Shown: piece by piece, positions 24,646-32,799 of the stretch
Position numbering within the stretch: the stretch's first letter is position 1
Layout: the number at the start of each line of letters is the position of its first letter
Notes under the pieces: model-generated
The model's database searches: none
Seen by the model: only the letters and a program-made list of their open reading frames with translations
What the model was told of the DNA's origin: nothing
DNA from: Bacteroidota bacterium
GTDB taxonomy: Bacteria; Bacteroidota; Bacteroidia; Flavobacteriales_D; Sanyastnellaceae
Reading direction: 5' to 3'
DNA length: 64,000 nucleotides
NCBI GenBank assembly: GCA_027619225.1
Contig: JAQCFW010000007.1
Span: forward strand, 1-64,000
Program-made: the position numbers and the translations under genes

Positions 24646-27369
24646 TCACTTTATTAGATATACTGAGCCACTTTTAGTTCTGGGATATCCAATTTGGTCC
24701 ACCCAAACCGCCTCCCAAATGTACAATCCATTGGGGCAGAAGTGCTGACCATCATCACCTTTTTCACCAAGCCAAGGGGTCTGATAATCAAGAGTTTCCC
24801 AAACCAATTCCCCCCATCTATTTATGACTCTCAATCTATAGGCGCTCGCCCCTAAAACTACTGGAAGCCAAACGTCATTTAATCCATCTCCATCAGGAGT
24901 AAAAGCCGTAGGAGCATAAAACACGGATCCACTCACGCTAACTTGTCCAGCAGCCGTATTCGTACACCCCGCATCATTTATAACAGTTAAGGTAATGTCG
25001 TATATGCCACCATCAGAATAAACATACTCTCCATCACATCCCTGAAGGCTCCCACCATCTCCGAAATTGTAATAACAATCTACATCTTGGTCGCCGATGT
25101 ACTCTATCTGCACAATAGGGTCTAAGATATCAACCACATTCGGCGTGACGTCAAAGGCCGCAAAAGGAATGGGATAGGTTGTGACTAAGTCTACCTCTAG
25201 TTTATTAAGGCTCCTTACACAGTATCCACCGGTAGTCATTTCAAGCTCAACGGGGAAATTTCCCGAGCCTGTATATATATGGACTGCATTAACTGAATTG
25301 GTTGTGCTTCCATCACCGAAATGCCACAAATATGTCGTTGCTGTATTTGTTGAGCTAAGGTTAGTGAAGGAGACTTGATGAGGTGGGCACCCATGAAGCG
25401 GGCCTGCTGAAAAATCAATTGTGGGGTCAGCAATAGCCTCGACTTGTTCGGAGTAATTTTGCTGACAGCCCTCAAGCCCAGGCACTTCTGCTGTAAGGGT
25501 GACGGTATAAATTCCTGGCTCATCGTATATCAGGTTGAGCACCGTGTTGTTGTTAACCGTAGCGGTGGTGATCTCTCCCCCAAAATCCCAAGTGTAAACA
25601 GTATTGACGTCCACAGAAGCGGTGCCAGTCATAGAAAAATTATGAGAGGAAAAGCAATCTGGATCAGGAACGTTAAAAATCGGTTCTAAAAGATATTGTA
25701 TTTCAACATTTGCCGTAGTAAAATCAGGACATGTAAACGGCGCGTATGCAGTAAGTGTTACAGTATATAATCCAGAGTCCGCGTAGGTAAATTCAGGATC
25801 AGGCTCTGTGGAAAAGTCGCCGCCGAAAGGTGAGCCGAAGTCCCACAGATAGGTTTCTGCGTTTGTAGAGTTGTTTTCGAAGGTAAAAGTGAGACCTTGA
25901 CAGAAGCCCGTTTGGTCCTCCATAGATGCAGAAGGCTGATCAGGAGCAATCCATGTAAACTCATTGTTCGCAGTACATCCATGGTTGTTTACAGTTAGGG
26001 TTATATTCCAGTTGTCATTGTTGCTAAAATCCACCCCGGATGGAGCTGGTATGTTCGCGGAAACAGGTGCTCCAGTGGGCCCGAAATCCCAAAAGTATGT
26101 GGCTTCATTGTTCATTGTGCCAGTCACTATGAAGTCGAAAGTTTCAGTCCCGAGGATACAATTAAACTCAGCCATCTCGATCACAGGGTCTAGCGGCATA
26201 TATACATCAAATATCTGCGAAGACGTGTCCGCACAAGGCCAGGTTGGATTGGCAATTAGCGTCACAATATAATTCCCCACATTTGGAAAAGTAAACAATG
26301 GCTCAAATTCAGTGCTAACGTCAGAATTGGTTCCCTCAACTCCGAAATCCCAAATAAAATCATCTGCATTGAGGGAGTTGTTATCAAATTGAAGCGTTTC
26401 CCCGATGCAAAGTTGCTCCGGTTGCTGAGGAGTCACCGCTGCTACGATATTTGCATCACACAGCGTTACATTAAACTGGAAATCCCTCAATACGCGTCCA
26501 AGTGATACTCCATCTCGAAATTCCTCTACGCAAATTCCCATGGCGTACTGCCCAGGAATAGTTGGTGTTCCAGTAATGAAACCAGTCACAGGATCAATTG
26601 CAAATGCTGGGTCCGAAGCGATAGGATATCCCGCAGAATACCCCCCTGCATAGGGAATGCTAGCGTACGGTGGGTTGTCAGGTGGATTGGGAGCAGGGCT
26701 ATCAGGTCCTGTGCCTCCGCCATTTGCTCCCCCTCCGTCAAAAGGAGCACAAAAAGAGTAAACAAGATCATCACCATCAGGGTCAATCGCTGCGTGGTCA
26801 AAGAAGAACCCGAAATTTGCACAAAGTGCAACAGGTGGAAATTCTTGGAAAACTGGAGAGCTATTCGGTCCATTGACCTCATCGTCAAACGGAATGTGAA
26901 TCGTAGCGGTCATCCCTGGATTGTCAGTGCCTCCAGAATTGGCGAGGTTGCTAATCGACGGATTTCTGCAACACCTCTGCCAAGCGATGTCGTAACCTCC
27001 ATTTGTGCCGAGCATTAAAGTTTTCGTGTATGTAGCCTCCTCTACGCAAAGTCCAGGAGGAGGTGAGCCACATGGATTCGTCATGATAACCGGCACGTTT
27101 TGGATAGTGCCGGCGTTTAAAAAAACGTCATGAACCTGTTGAAGTTGATTCGTTGCACTATAAAATACACCTAGATAAATGATGTCATCGAAGTCAGTTT
27201 GTTGTGTATTTGCCGGCCCGCATTCCCTATAAACTTTCAGCGTTATAAGGTAGTTTCCCCCTCCCAGATCTTCGTAGTACATCTCACTACCTATTAGGTG
27301 TGTAGCGCCTGCCTCAAAAGAAAAGGCTACTAAAAATAACCCTGTTATTATCTTAAATATCAATCTCAC
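24646..27369 (-). CDS. PKD-domain surface protein with gliding-motility-type (T9SS type B) C-terminus
   Basis: 907 residues from a GTG start, with a signal peptide (LIFKIITGLFLVAFSFEAGA). The N-terminal 300 residues include HLIGSEMYYEDLGGGNYLITLKVYREC, seen in many Bacteroidota adhesins. Several PKD/Ig-like repeats follow, each with a WDFG or WHFGDGS signature. The last 90 residues (YAPTAFTPDGDGLNDVW, INRWGELVWE, NGLYIWEAVW) are the gliding-motility-associated type B sorting domain. A large secreted or surface adhesin is likely. It is divergent from the helicase gene, with only 34 bases between the start codons. Confidence 0.9.
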   Translation of the reverse strand: MRLIFKIITGLFLVAFSFEAGATHLIGSEMYYEDLGGGNYLITLKVYRECGPANTQQTDFDDIIYLGVFYSATNQLQQVHDVFLNAGTIQNVPVIMTNPCGSPPPGLCVEEATYTKTLMLGTNGGYDIAWQRCCRNPSISNLANSGGTDNPGMTATIHIPFDDEVNGPNSSPVFQEFPPVALCANFGFFFDHAAIDPDGDDLVYSFCAPFDGGGANGGGTGPDSPAPNPPDNPPYASIPYAGGYSAGYPIASDPAFAIDPVTGFITGTPTIPGQYAMGICVEEFRDGVSLGRVLRDFQFNVTLCDANIVAAVTPQQPEQLCIGETLQFDNNSLNADDFIWDFGVEGTNSDVSTEFEPLFTFPNVGNYIVTLIANPTWPCADTSSQIFDVYMPLDPVIEMAEFNCILGTETFDFIVTGTMNNEATYFWDFGPTGAPVSANIPAPSGVDFSNNDNWNITLTVNNHGCTANNEFTWIAPDQPSASMEDQTGFCQGLTFTFENNSTNAETYLWDFGSPFGGDFSTEPDPEFTYADSGLYTVTLTAYAPFTCPDFTTANVEIQYLLEPIFNVPDPDCFSSHNFSMTGTASVDVNTVYTWDFGGEITTATVNNNTVLNLIYDEPGIYTVTLTAEVPGLEGCQQNYSEQVEAIADPTIDFSAGPLHGCPPHQVSFTNLSSTNTATTYLWHFGDGSTTNSVNAVHIYTGSGNFPVELEMTTGGYCVRSLNKLEVDLVTTYPIPFAAFDVTPNVVDILDPIVQIEYIGDQDVDCYYNFGDGGSLQGCDGEYVYSDGGIYDITLTVINDAGCTNTAAGQVSVSGSVFYAPTAFTPDGDGLNDVWLPVVLGASAYRLRVINRWGELVWETLDYQTPWLGEKGDDGQHFCPNGLYIWEAVWVDQIGYPRTKSGSVYLIK

Positions 27370-27403
27370 GCTATAAAGGTAAGCGTTACACTATCTTCAC
27401 GCC

Positions 27404-28663
27404 GTGCAAAAAGAGGAAGAAAAAGCAGTTCCCGTCCCATTTGTGGACCTGGAACTCCACCCCAATATAGAAGATGGGCTCGCAGCGATGGGATTTGAAA
27501 ACGCAACGCCTATTCAGGCTCTGGCGATTCCTCACATTCTTCGCAAAAAGGATATGCTTGGTATAGCCCAAACAGGAACAGGTAAAACCGCTGCATTCCT
27601 ACTCCCAACAATGGATATCATTCTTGATTCACCAGACAATGGGAAAGTAAAGGCTTTAGTGGTAGTGCCAACTCGCGAGCTCGCGATGCAAATTGATCAG
27701 GCAGCCGAGGGTTTCGGTTACTACACAGGTGTAACCAGTCTTGCTATTTATGGTGGAGGCTCTGGAAAAGAATTTTCTCGTGAGAAACAAGCCCTGAAGG
27801 AGGGGTCTGATATTGTTGTCGTAACCCCAGGGAGGATGCTTTCTCATCTCAATCTTGGATACGTTGACCTCTCTGAGCTTGAAGTTCTCATTCTTGACGA
27901 AGCAGACCGCATGCTTGATATGGGTTTCCATCAAGACATTATGCGTATTGCTTCTCATTGTCGCAAAGGTTGCCAAACCTTGTTATTCAGCGCCACCATG
28001 CCTGACAGAATGCGCTCTTTAGCTCATGAGCTCTTGAATGACCCAGTAACTGTCCAGCTGGCTCTTTCGAAGCCATCAGCAAATGTCAAGCAAAGTGCCT
28101 TCGTGGTGTTCGAACACCAAAAAGATGATGTCCTTGTCGATTTACTCAAGGATCTCAATGTTAAATCGGGCATCATCTTCACCTCTCGAAAACGAACAGT
28201 CAACCAGGTTGTTCGCGCCCTTCGTCAGGCCGGTCTCAAGTGCGATAAAATTTCATCAGACCTCAAACAAGAAGATAGAGAAAAAGTTATGCTTGGCTTC
28301 CGTCAAAAGATAATTCCTTTGCTTGTGGCTACAGATGTCGTATCTCGTGGAATCGATATAGATAGTATCGAAGTCGTAATAAACTACGACGTACCTCCCA
28401 ATGAAGAAGATTACGTACACCGTATAGGTCGTACTGCTCGTGCAGAACGCAAGGGAGAAGCATTCACCCTCATCACTCCTGATGATATGCGCCGATTTGG
28501 GAATATAGAAAAACTAATCGAACGCAAAGTTGATAAGCTCAAACTCCCTTCTCGAGTAGGTCCCGGTCCAGAATACGACCCTAATTTCCGTGGCGGAGGA
28601 CGAAGTGGAGGTGGGCATAATGGTGGAGGTGGAGGTCGTCATGGTGGAAAAGGTCGCCGATAA
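27404..28663 (+). CDS. DEAD-box RNA helicase, RhlE type
   Basis: 419 residues from a GTG; an in-frame stop at 27380 excludes a longer form. The Q motif region FENATPIQ, motif I AQTGTGKT, Ia PTRELA, motif II DEAD, motif III SAT, and the helicase C motifs including HRIGRTAR are all present. The C-terminus is a short Gly/Arg tail (GGGRSGGGHNGGGGGRHGG) that would bind RNA non-specifically. ATP-dependent RNA unwinding in ribosome assembly, decay or cold adaptation is expected. Confidence 0.95.
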   Translation: MQKEEEKAVPVPFVDLELHPNIEDGLAAMGFENATPIQALAIPHILRKKDMLGIAQTGTGKTAAFLLPTMDIILDSPDNGKVKALVVVPTRELAMQIDQAAEGFGYYTGVTSLAIYGGGSGKEFSREKQALKEGSDIVVVTPGRMLSHLNLGYVDLSELEVLILDEADRMLDMGFHQDIMRIASHCRKGCQTLLFSATMPDRMRSLAHELLNDPVTVQLALSKPSANVKQSAFVVFEHQKDDVLVDLLKDLNVKSGIIFTSRKRTVNQVVRALRQAGLKCDKISSDLKQEDREKVMLGFRQKIIPLLVATDVVSRGIDIDSIEVVINYDVPPNEEDYVHRIGRTARAERKGEAFTLITPDDMRRFGNIEKLIERKVDKLKLPSRVGPGPEYDPNFRGGGRSGGGHNGGGGGRHGGKGRR

Positions 28664-28674
28664 ACTAAATTTCG

Positions 28675-29157
28675 TTATTCCTTATCCGTAGGAGTTTGTT
28701 TTTCTCTAACGCTTTCTTTTTTCTTATCAAGCAGTAGTTTGCGAAAATCCTTTTTGATTTCAGAGATCTCAATTGCTCGCTTTGCATCAAGTATATCAAA
28801 GCAGTCGAGAATAAATGAGCTGTTCAGATCTATTTCTTTTTTCTTAAATTCAGCCCTTTGTGTCACTCCTTGAGCGTATTCTTTGTCTGAAATTGCATCA
28901 GGATTTTCTTTCTTTGTGCGAAGATGCATATATTTCTTTTTAAGGTCTGCTATAGATTTTTCAAGTTCATCGGCACGGGCAAAAAAAGCAGTGCTTTCAT
29001 CTGGAGTCATTTCTAATTTTTCAGTAAAGAAAGCAATTCTAAGCGTTTCAATTCTGTCTTTTCTCTGAGATCTTTCGTCGTTAGAGACATCCTTTTGACT
29101 AAGTGCAGGTGCTATTGCAAAGGCAATGAGTAGTGTTGTAAAAAGTAGTTTTTTCAT
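28675..29157 (-). CDS. Spy/LTXXQ-like periplasmic protein
   Basis: 160 residues with a signal peptide (MKKLLFTTLLIAFAIAPALSQ). The remainder is highly charged and helical, with LRIAFFTEKLEMTPDESTAFF resembling the LTxxQ-type helical hairpins of Spy/CpxP/ZraP sensors. Proteins of this kind commonly close ECF sigma-factor operons in Bacteroidota. It may sense envelope stress or act as a chaperone; this is inferred mainly from context (third gene after sigma and putative anti-sigma). Confidence 0.65.
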   Translation of the reverse strand: MKKLLFTTLLIAFAIAPALSQKDVSNDERSQRKDRIETLRIAFFTEKLEMTPDESTAFFARADELEKSIADLKKKYMHLRTKKENPDAISDKEYAQGVTQRAEFKKKEIDLNSSFILDCFDILDAKRAIEISEIKKDFRKLLLDKKKESVREKQTPTDKE

Positions 29158-29189
29158 AATTTATAATTTTGTTATATACGGGTTATGGA

Positions 29190-29531
29190 TTACAGTAATT
29201 CAGATTCATCATCGCTTAGTGCTTCTTCCCAAAGTTCTAGCGTTTCATAATCTTCATGGCTCAAGTCGTTAAAATCTGTAGACTCGAGAAGGCATGCGAA
29301 GCTTATGCATTTCTCTGTTGACTTATTCGTCCAAACAGCTGCTAAGATACCTATAGCAGTTATAGATGCTGCCAATGCTAAAGCACGAGACAGTTTTCTT
29401 GGCAATATGCGTTGCTTAGTAACGGAGTGGTTCTCCGACGTTGCAGCAAGGATTTCAGATCTTTGCTTTTCAAAGAATCCTTCAGGAATTTTAAACGGCT
29501 TTTGATTCGAGTTTTCTTTTGAGTAGCTCAT
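29190..29531 (-). CDS. Small single-span membrane protein, putative anti-sigma factor
   Basis: 113 residues: about 48 cytoplasmic residues, one transmembrane helix (ALALAASITAIGILAAVW, about 50-67), then an acidic C-terminal tail. The gene begins 2 bases after the stop of the ECF sigma gene. Position, size and topology fit a minimal anti-sigma factor that binds sigma in the cytoplasm and responds to the periplasm. No zinc-binding anti-sigma motif (HxxxCxxC) is present, so this is inferred from context. Confidence 0.6.
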   Translation of the reverse strand: MSYSKENSNQKPFKIPEGFFEKQRSEILAATSENHSVTKQRILPRKLSRALALAASITAIGILAAVWTNKSTEKCISFACLLESTDFNDLSHEDYETLELWEEALSDDESELL

Positions 29532-29533
29532 GT

Positions 29534-30112
29534 TTATATGACGTTAGAAAGTAGCAGGGGTTTAATTTTCTGTTTTGCGTGATAATAAGAGGCTTTTAGT
29601 GCTCCCACAGAGGTGCTAGTAGCATCAGATATTGATTTATAGTCGAGGCCCTCAAAATATTTTAATATAAAAACGGCTCGTTGTTTATCTGGAAGTGTAA
29701 GTACTGCAGCATGAATTCTAGCAGTTGCCTCATCTCCGTCAAAATAAAGATCTGATTGGAGACATGCTAAATGAGTCTCGAAGTCATCCTCTGTAACTCT
29801 GCGTTTTCTAATTAAGTCAAGACCTTGTCTAGTTGAGATAGTGAAAATCCACGAACTGAGTTTTGATTTAAAGGCGAAGGTGTGGAGGGAGGTATGGACT
29901 TTGATAAAGGATGTTTGGGTAGCATCCGCAGCGTCTTCATGATTGCCTAAAAGGCGTCGCAAGTGAAAGTAGATGGGTTGTTGAAGAGTGTCCAGTAGAA
30001 CGTTGAATGCGTGGTTGCGTGTAGTGTCGTCATCGCTTGATAATGCCAAAACAAGATCACGGTCAGTTGGATAGCCGTTGAATTTAAATGTCGTGTAGCT
30101 TTTTTGATGCAT
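29534..30112 (-). CDS. ECF-type RNA polymerase sigma factor
   Basis: 192 residues. Region 2 (about 45-110) includes NHEDAADATQTSFIKVH and SKLSSWIFTISTRQGLDLIRK. Region 4 (about 130-185) includes LPDKQRAVFILKYFEGLDYKSISDATSTSVGALKASYYHAKQ as a helix-turn-helix. There is no region 1.1 or 3, so it is a minimal extracytoplasmic-function sigma factor. It heads the operon with the small membrane protein and the Spy-like protein, which suggests an envelope-stress regulon. Confidence 0.92.
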   Translation of the reverse strand: MHQKSYTTFKFNGYPTDRDLVLALSSDDDTTRNHAFNVLLDTLQQPIYFHLRRLLGNHEDAADATQTSFIKVHTSLHTFAFKSKLSSWIFTISTRQGLDLIRKRRVTEDDFETHLACLQSDLYFDGDEATARIHAAVLTLPDKQRAVFILKYFEGLDYKSISDATSTSVGALKASYYHAKQKIKPLLLSNVI

Positions 30113-30201
30113 TTGTCTATTTGACGACTGACAAGATAAATGGTTTAATCTGATTTTTAAAAACCCACTGAATCTATACTAGTAACAATTTCAGAAGAGA
30201 T

Positions 30202-31395
30202 TTAGGTGTTTTTTTCCTCTCTTCGATAGTATAATATGTAGAAAAGTACTGCTCCACCTAAGAAAAGTGCTGTCGAAATGAGTTCAGCTTGTGTCATCGT
30301 GATGCCTAACAAATCGAACGTTGTGTTTACGCGAATTTTCTCGATGAAGAATCTCTCTGTGCCGTTCATCATCAGGTAGATGGCGAATAGTAGGCCTGCA
30401 GATTTTAATCTCGTTCTTAAAGACCAAAGAACTAGGAACAGGATGACAGAGATTGTGGTCTCGTACAGCGAAGTAGGATAAACAGCAGGATCGAGAATGG
30501 TTCCGTAGCCTGGATATACAGCCAAGGAGTCAGATTCGGAGATGAATCGGCCTACTCCATTTACGTTGTTGGGAAAATTATAGCTCCAGGTCCAATCTGG
30601 TAGCCAGCTCATCCATGAAGGTTGCGTGGTGGGGTTGGGAATGCCCCAGTCTCCATCCCCAGAAATTTGGCAGCCAAGACGACCTATTCCGTACCCTAGC
30701 ATGAGAGAAGGTGCTGTGGCGTCGGCAACATTTAGGAACTTAAGTTTATAGTGTCGGGCGTATGCATAGACGCTCAATCCACCAAAGATGAGCCCGCCGT
30801 ATATGGTAAGTCCCCCAATGAAGGCGTTGAGGCTTGGGTTCTTGAAGAAAGCTATGAATTGCTCGGGATATTCGATCAGGTGGAAAAGCTTGGCTCCGAG
30901 TATGCCGCCAATTGCCGCTACGGTAAGTAGTCCTCCTACATGCTCAGAGGGGGCTACTTCGGAGGTTTCCATCTTAGGTTCGGGAAGAGCGTTTTTACGA
31001 CCTTCGTAATAACGCCATCCACCTAGCAGTATTGCAAGGGCTATGCCGAGGGGAATGCTTCCTTCAGAGGAAAATAGATGTGATTGAGGTAGGGAGCCAC
31101 CATTAAACAGAGTTCCGGCATTGATTACGAGGTATAAAAATTTCCAACCAAAAAGAAACCCGACAAAGGCTTGAGAAATTATTTCTATAGGGGTGGCTGG
31201 CAGGCCTTGGAGAGATTGGATTTTGTTTGGGCTGAAAACTCCAGAATTAGTTAGGCGGATGAATTCAAGGCGAATGAAATATCCACCGACTAAGAACGCC
31301 AGGGCTACAAAAAACCCGAAGCTATTGACTAATTTCAGGAAGGGGAGGTCGAGTCCAATCAGGTCCTCTAATGCAAAGTATAAATTTGGGTACAT
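30202..31395 (-). CDS. lgt: Prolipoprotein diacylglyceryl transferase
   Basis: 397 residues, longer than the usual 260-300 because of extra membrane segments at the N-terminus. Multi-pass inner-membrane enzyme. The signature region ATAPSLMLGYGIGRLGCQISGDGDWG (with essential Arg and Asn/Gly-Asp residues of the family) and GGLTIYGGLIFGG are visible. It transfers diacylglycerol from phosphatidylglycerol to the lipobox Cys; the window encodes several lipoproteins that need it (SusD, the GH13 lipoprotein). Confidence 0.93.
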   Translation of the reverse strand: MYPNLYFALEDLIGLDLPFLKLVNSFGFFVALAFLVGGYFIRLEFIRLTNSGVFSPNKIQSLQGLPATPIEIISQAFVGFLFGWKFLYLVINAGTLFNGGSLPQSHLFSSEGSIPLGIALAILLGGWRYYEGRKNALPEPKMETSEVAPSEHVGGLLTVAAIGGILGAKLFHLIEYPEQFIAFFKNPSLNAFIGGLTIYGGLIFGGLSVYAYARHYKLKFLNVADATAPSLMLGYGIGRLGCQISGDGDWGIPNPTTQPSWMSWLPDWTWSYNFPNNVNGVGRFISESDSLAVYPGYGTILDPAVYPTSLYETTISVILFLVLWSLRTRLKSAGLLFAIYLMMNGTERFFIEKIRVNTTFDLLGITMTQAELISTALFLGGAVLFYILYYRREEKNT

Positions 31396-31401
31396 TGCTT
31401 G

Positions 31402-32709
31402 TTAATTTACGCTTCCAAGAACAAATCCGTTGGGATTGATCGTGTTGAGGAGTAGTGAGGTGGTGGTATTTCGAGAGACAGTATTCAAATTTACAGCTAC
31501 ACGGACATATTCTGGTGTGTATCCGAAAACGAGGTCTTCATCTTCAGAAGATTCTATAAGTACTTGTGAAATGCTGCCGATGAATTTTTCATAATGCTCT
31601 CGCTGTTTTTTAAGGCTTAAAATCCTCAGCATTTTATTGCGGTTTTGCCTTGTTTGAACGGGGATAACATCGTCTATTCTCAGCGCTGTAGTGTTTGGAC
31701 GTTCGCTATAGGTAAAGACATGTAAATAGCTAACATTAAGCGAGTTCAAGAAATCATATGTGTCTTTAAATCTTGAGTCACTCTCGCCTGGGAAACCCAC
31801 GATTACATCAACACCAATTCCAGCATGTGGCATTTTTTTACGGATGTAATCTACGCGAGAACGGTAGAGGTCAGATCTGTATCTACGCCTCATAGCAGAT
31901 AGGATTTCGTCGGATCCAGATTGTAACGGAATGTGAAAATGGGGCATAAATTTCGTAGAATCTGCAACGAAATCTATGATGTCTTCTGAAAGTAGATTAG
32001 GCTCTATGCTCGAGATTCTGTATCGTTCTATTCCTCCCTCTAACTTATCGAGTTCCTGAATGAGCTCGAGCAGTGATTCTCCATTTGCTTTGCCGAAATC
32101 TCCAATATTCACTCCCGTTAGAACGATTTCTTTAGCTCCTCTTTTGATTGCTTCTCGAGCAGAATCAAGCGTTTGAGCAATTGTGCCTGAACGAGAGCGT
32201 CCGCGGGCGAGTGGTATTGTGCAGAAGGCGCAGAAATAATCACATCCATCCTGAACTTTCAAGAATGTTCGTGTTCTGTCACCACTTGAAAAACCTGGAA
32301 TAAAGTCTCTCACTTCCTTAATTTCACCTACCCGAATTTCACCAAGACCTGAGTCTTTCTTAGACAGGTCAATAAGCATCGAAGGTAGATTGAATTTCTC
32401 GTTTGCGCCAAGTACAAGGTCGACACCATCTATCGCTGCAATTTCCTCGGGTTTGAGTTGGGCGTAGCATCCGATTACTACGATGAAAGCGATGGGGTTA
32501 GACTTAAGTGAGCGACGCACGAAATTTCGACATTTCGAATCGGCATTGTCAGTAACACTACAAGTATTGATCACGACTACATCTGGAGATTCGTCTATGT
32601 TTACGCGAGCAAATCCACCTTCGGACAGCTGCCTCGCAACAGTCGAAGTTTCGCTAAAATTGAGTTTACACCCCAGCGTATGAAATGCTACTGTACCACC
32701 TGAAATCAT
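31402..32709 (-). CDS. mtaB: tRNA t6A37 methylthiotransferase
   Basis: 435 residues. Three domains: UPF0004 with cluster cysteines in LGCKLNFSE, INTCSVT and VIGCYAQ; radical SAM with GCDYFCAFCTIP (CxxxCxxC); and a C-terminal TRAM-like part. It converts t6A to ms2t6A at position 37 of ANN-decoding tRNAs using two [4Fe-4S] clusters. MtaB rather than MiaB or RimO is preferred because of the start FHTLGCKLNFSET. It lies 6 bases upstream of lgt. Confidence 0.93.
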   Translation of the reverse strand: MISGGTVAFHTLGCKLNFSETSTVARQLSEGGFARVNIDESPDVVVINTCSVTDNADSKCRNFVRRSLKSNPIAFIVVIGCYAQLKPEEIAAIDGVDLVLGANEKFNLPSMLIDLSKKDSGLGEIRVGEIKEVRDFIPGFSSGDRTRTFLKVQDGCDYFCAFCTIPLARGRSRSGTIAQTLDSAREAIKRGAKEIVLTGVNIGDFGKANGESLLELIQELDKLEGGIERYRISSIEPNLLSEDIIDFVADSTKFMPHFHIPLQSGSDEILSAMRRRYRSDLYRSRVDYIRKKMPHAGIGVDVIVGFPGESDSRFKDTYDFLNSLNVSYLHVFTYSERPNTTALRIDDVIPVQTRQNRNKMLRILSLKKQREHYEKFIGSISQVLIESSEDEDLVFGYTPEYVRVAVNLNTVSRNTTTSLLLNTINPNGFVLGSVN

Positions 32710-32799
32710 TTCGCGAATTTATTCCATTATGATTTAATATAAGAACTACACTTTTGTATTATCTTGCAAAACCTGTTTTAAAATTAAAAACCTACTAAA

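Noticed and set aside
29158-30201. Frameshifted remnant of a larger anti-sigma gene
   Set aside because: The 113-residue frame is intact, has a good transmembrane helix and tight spacing to its neighbours, so a complete small gene is more likely.
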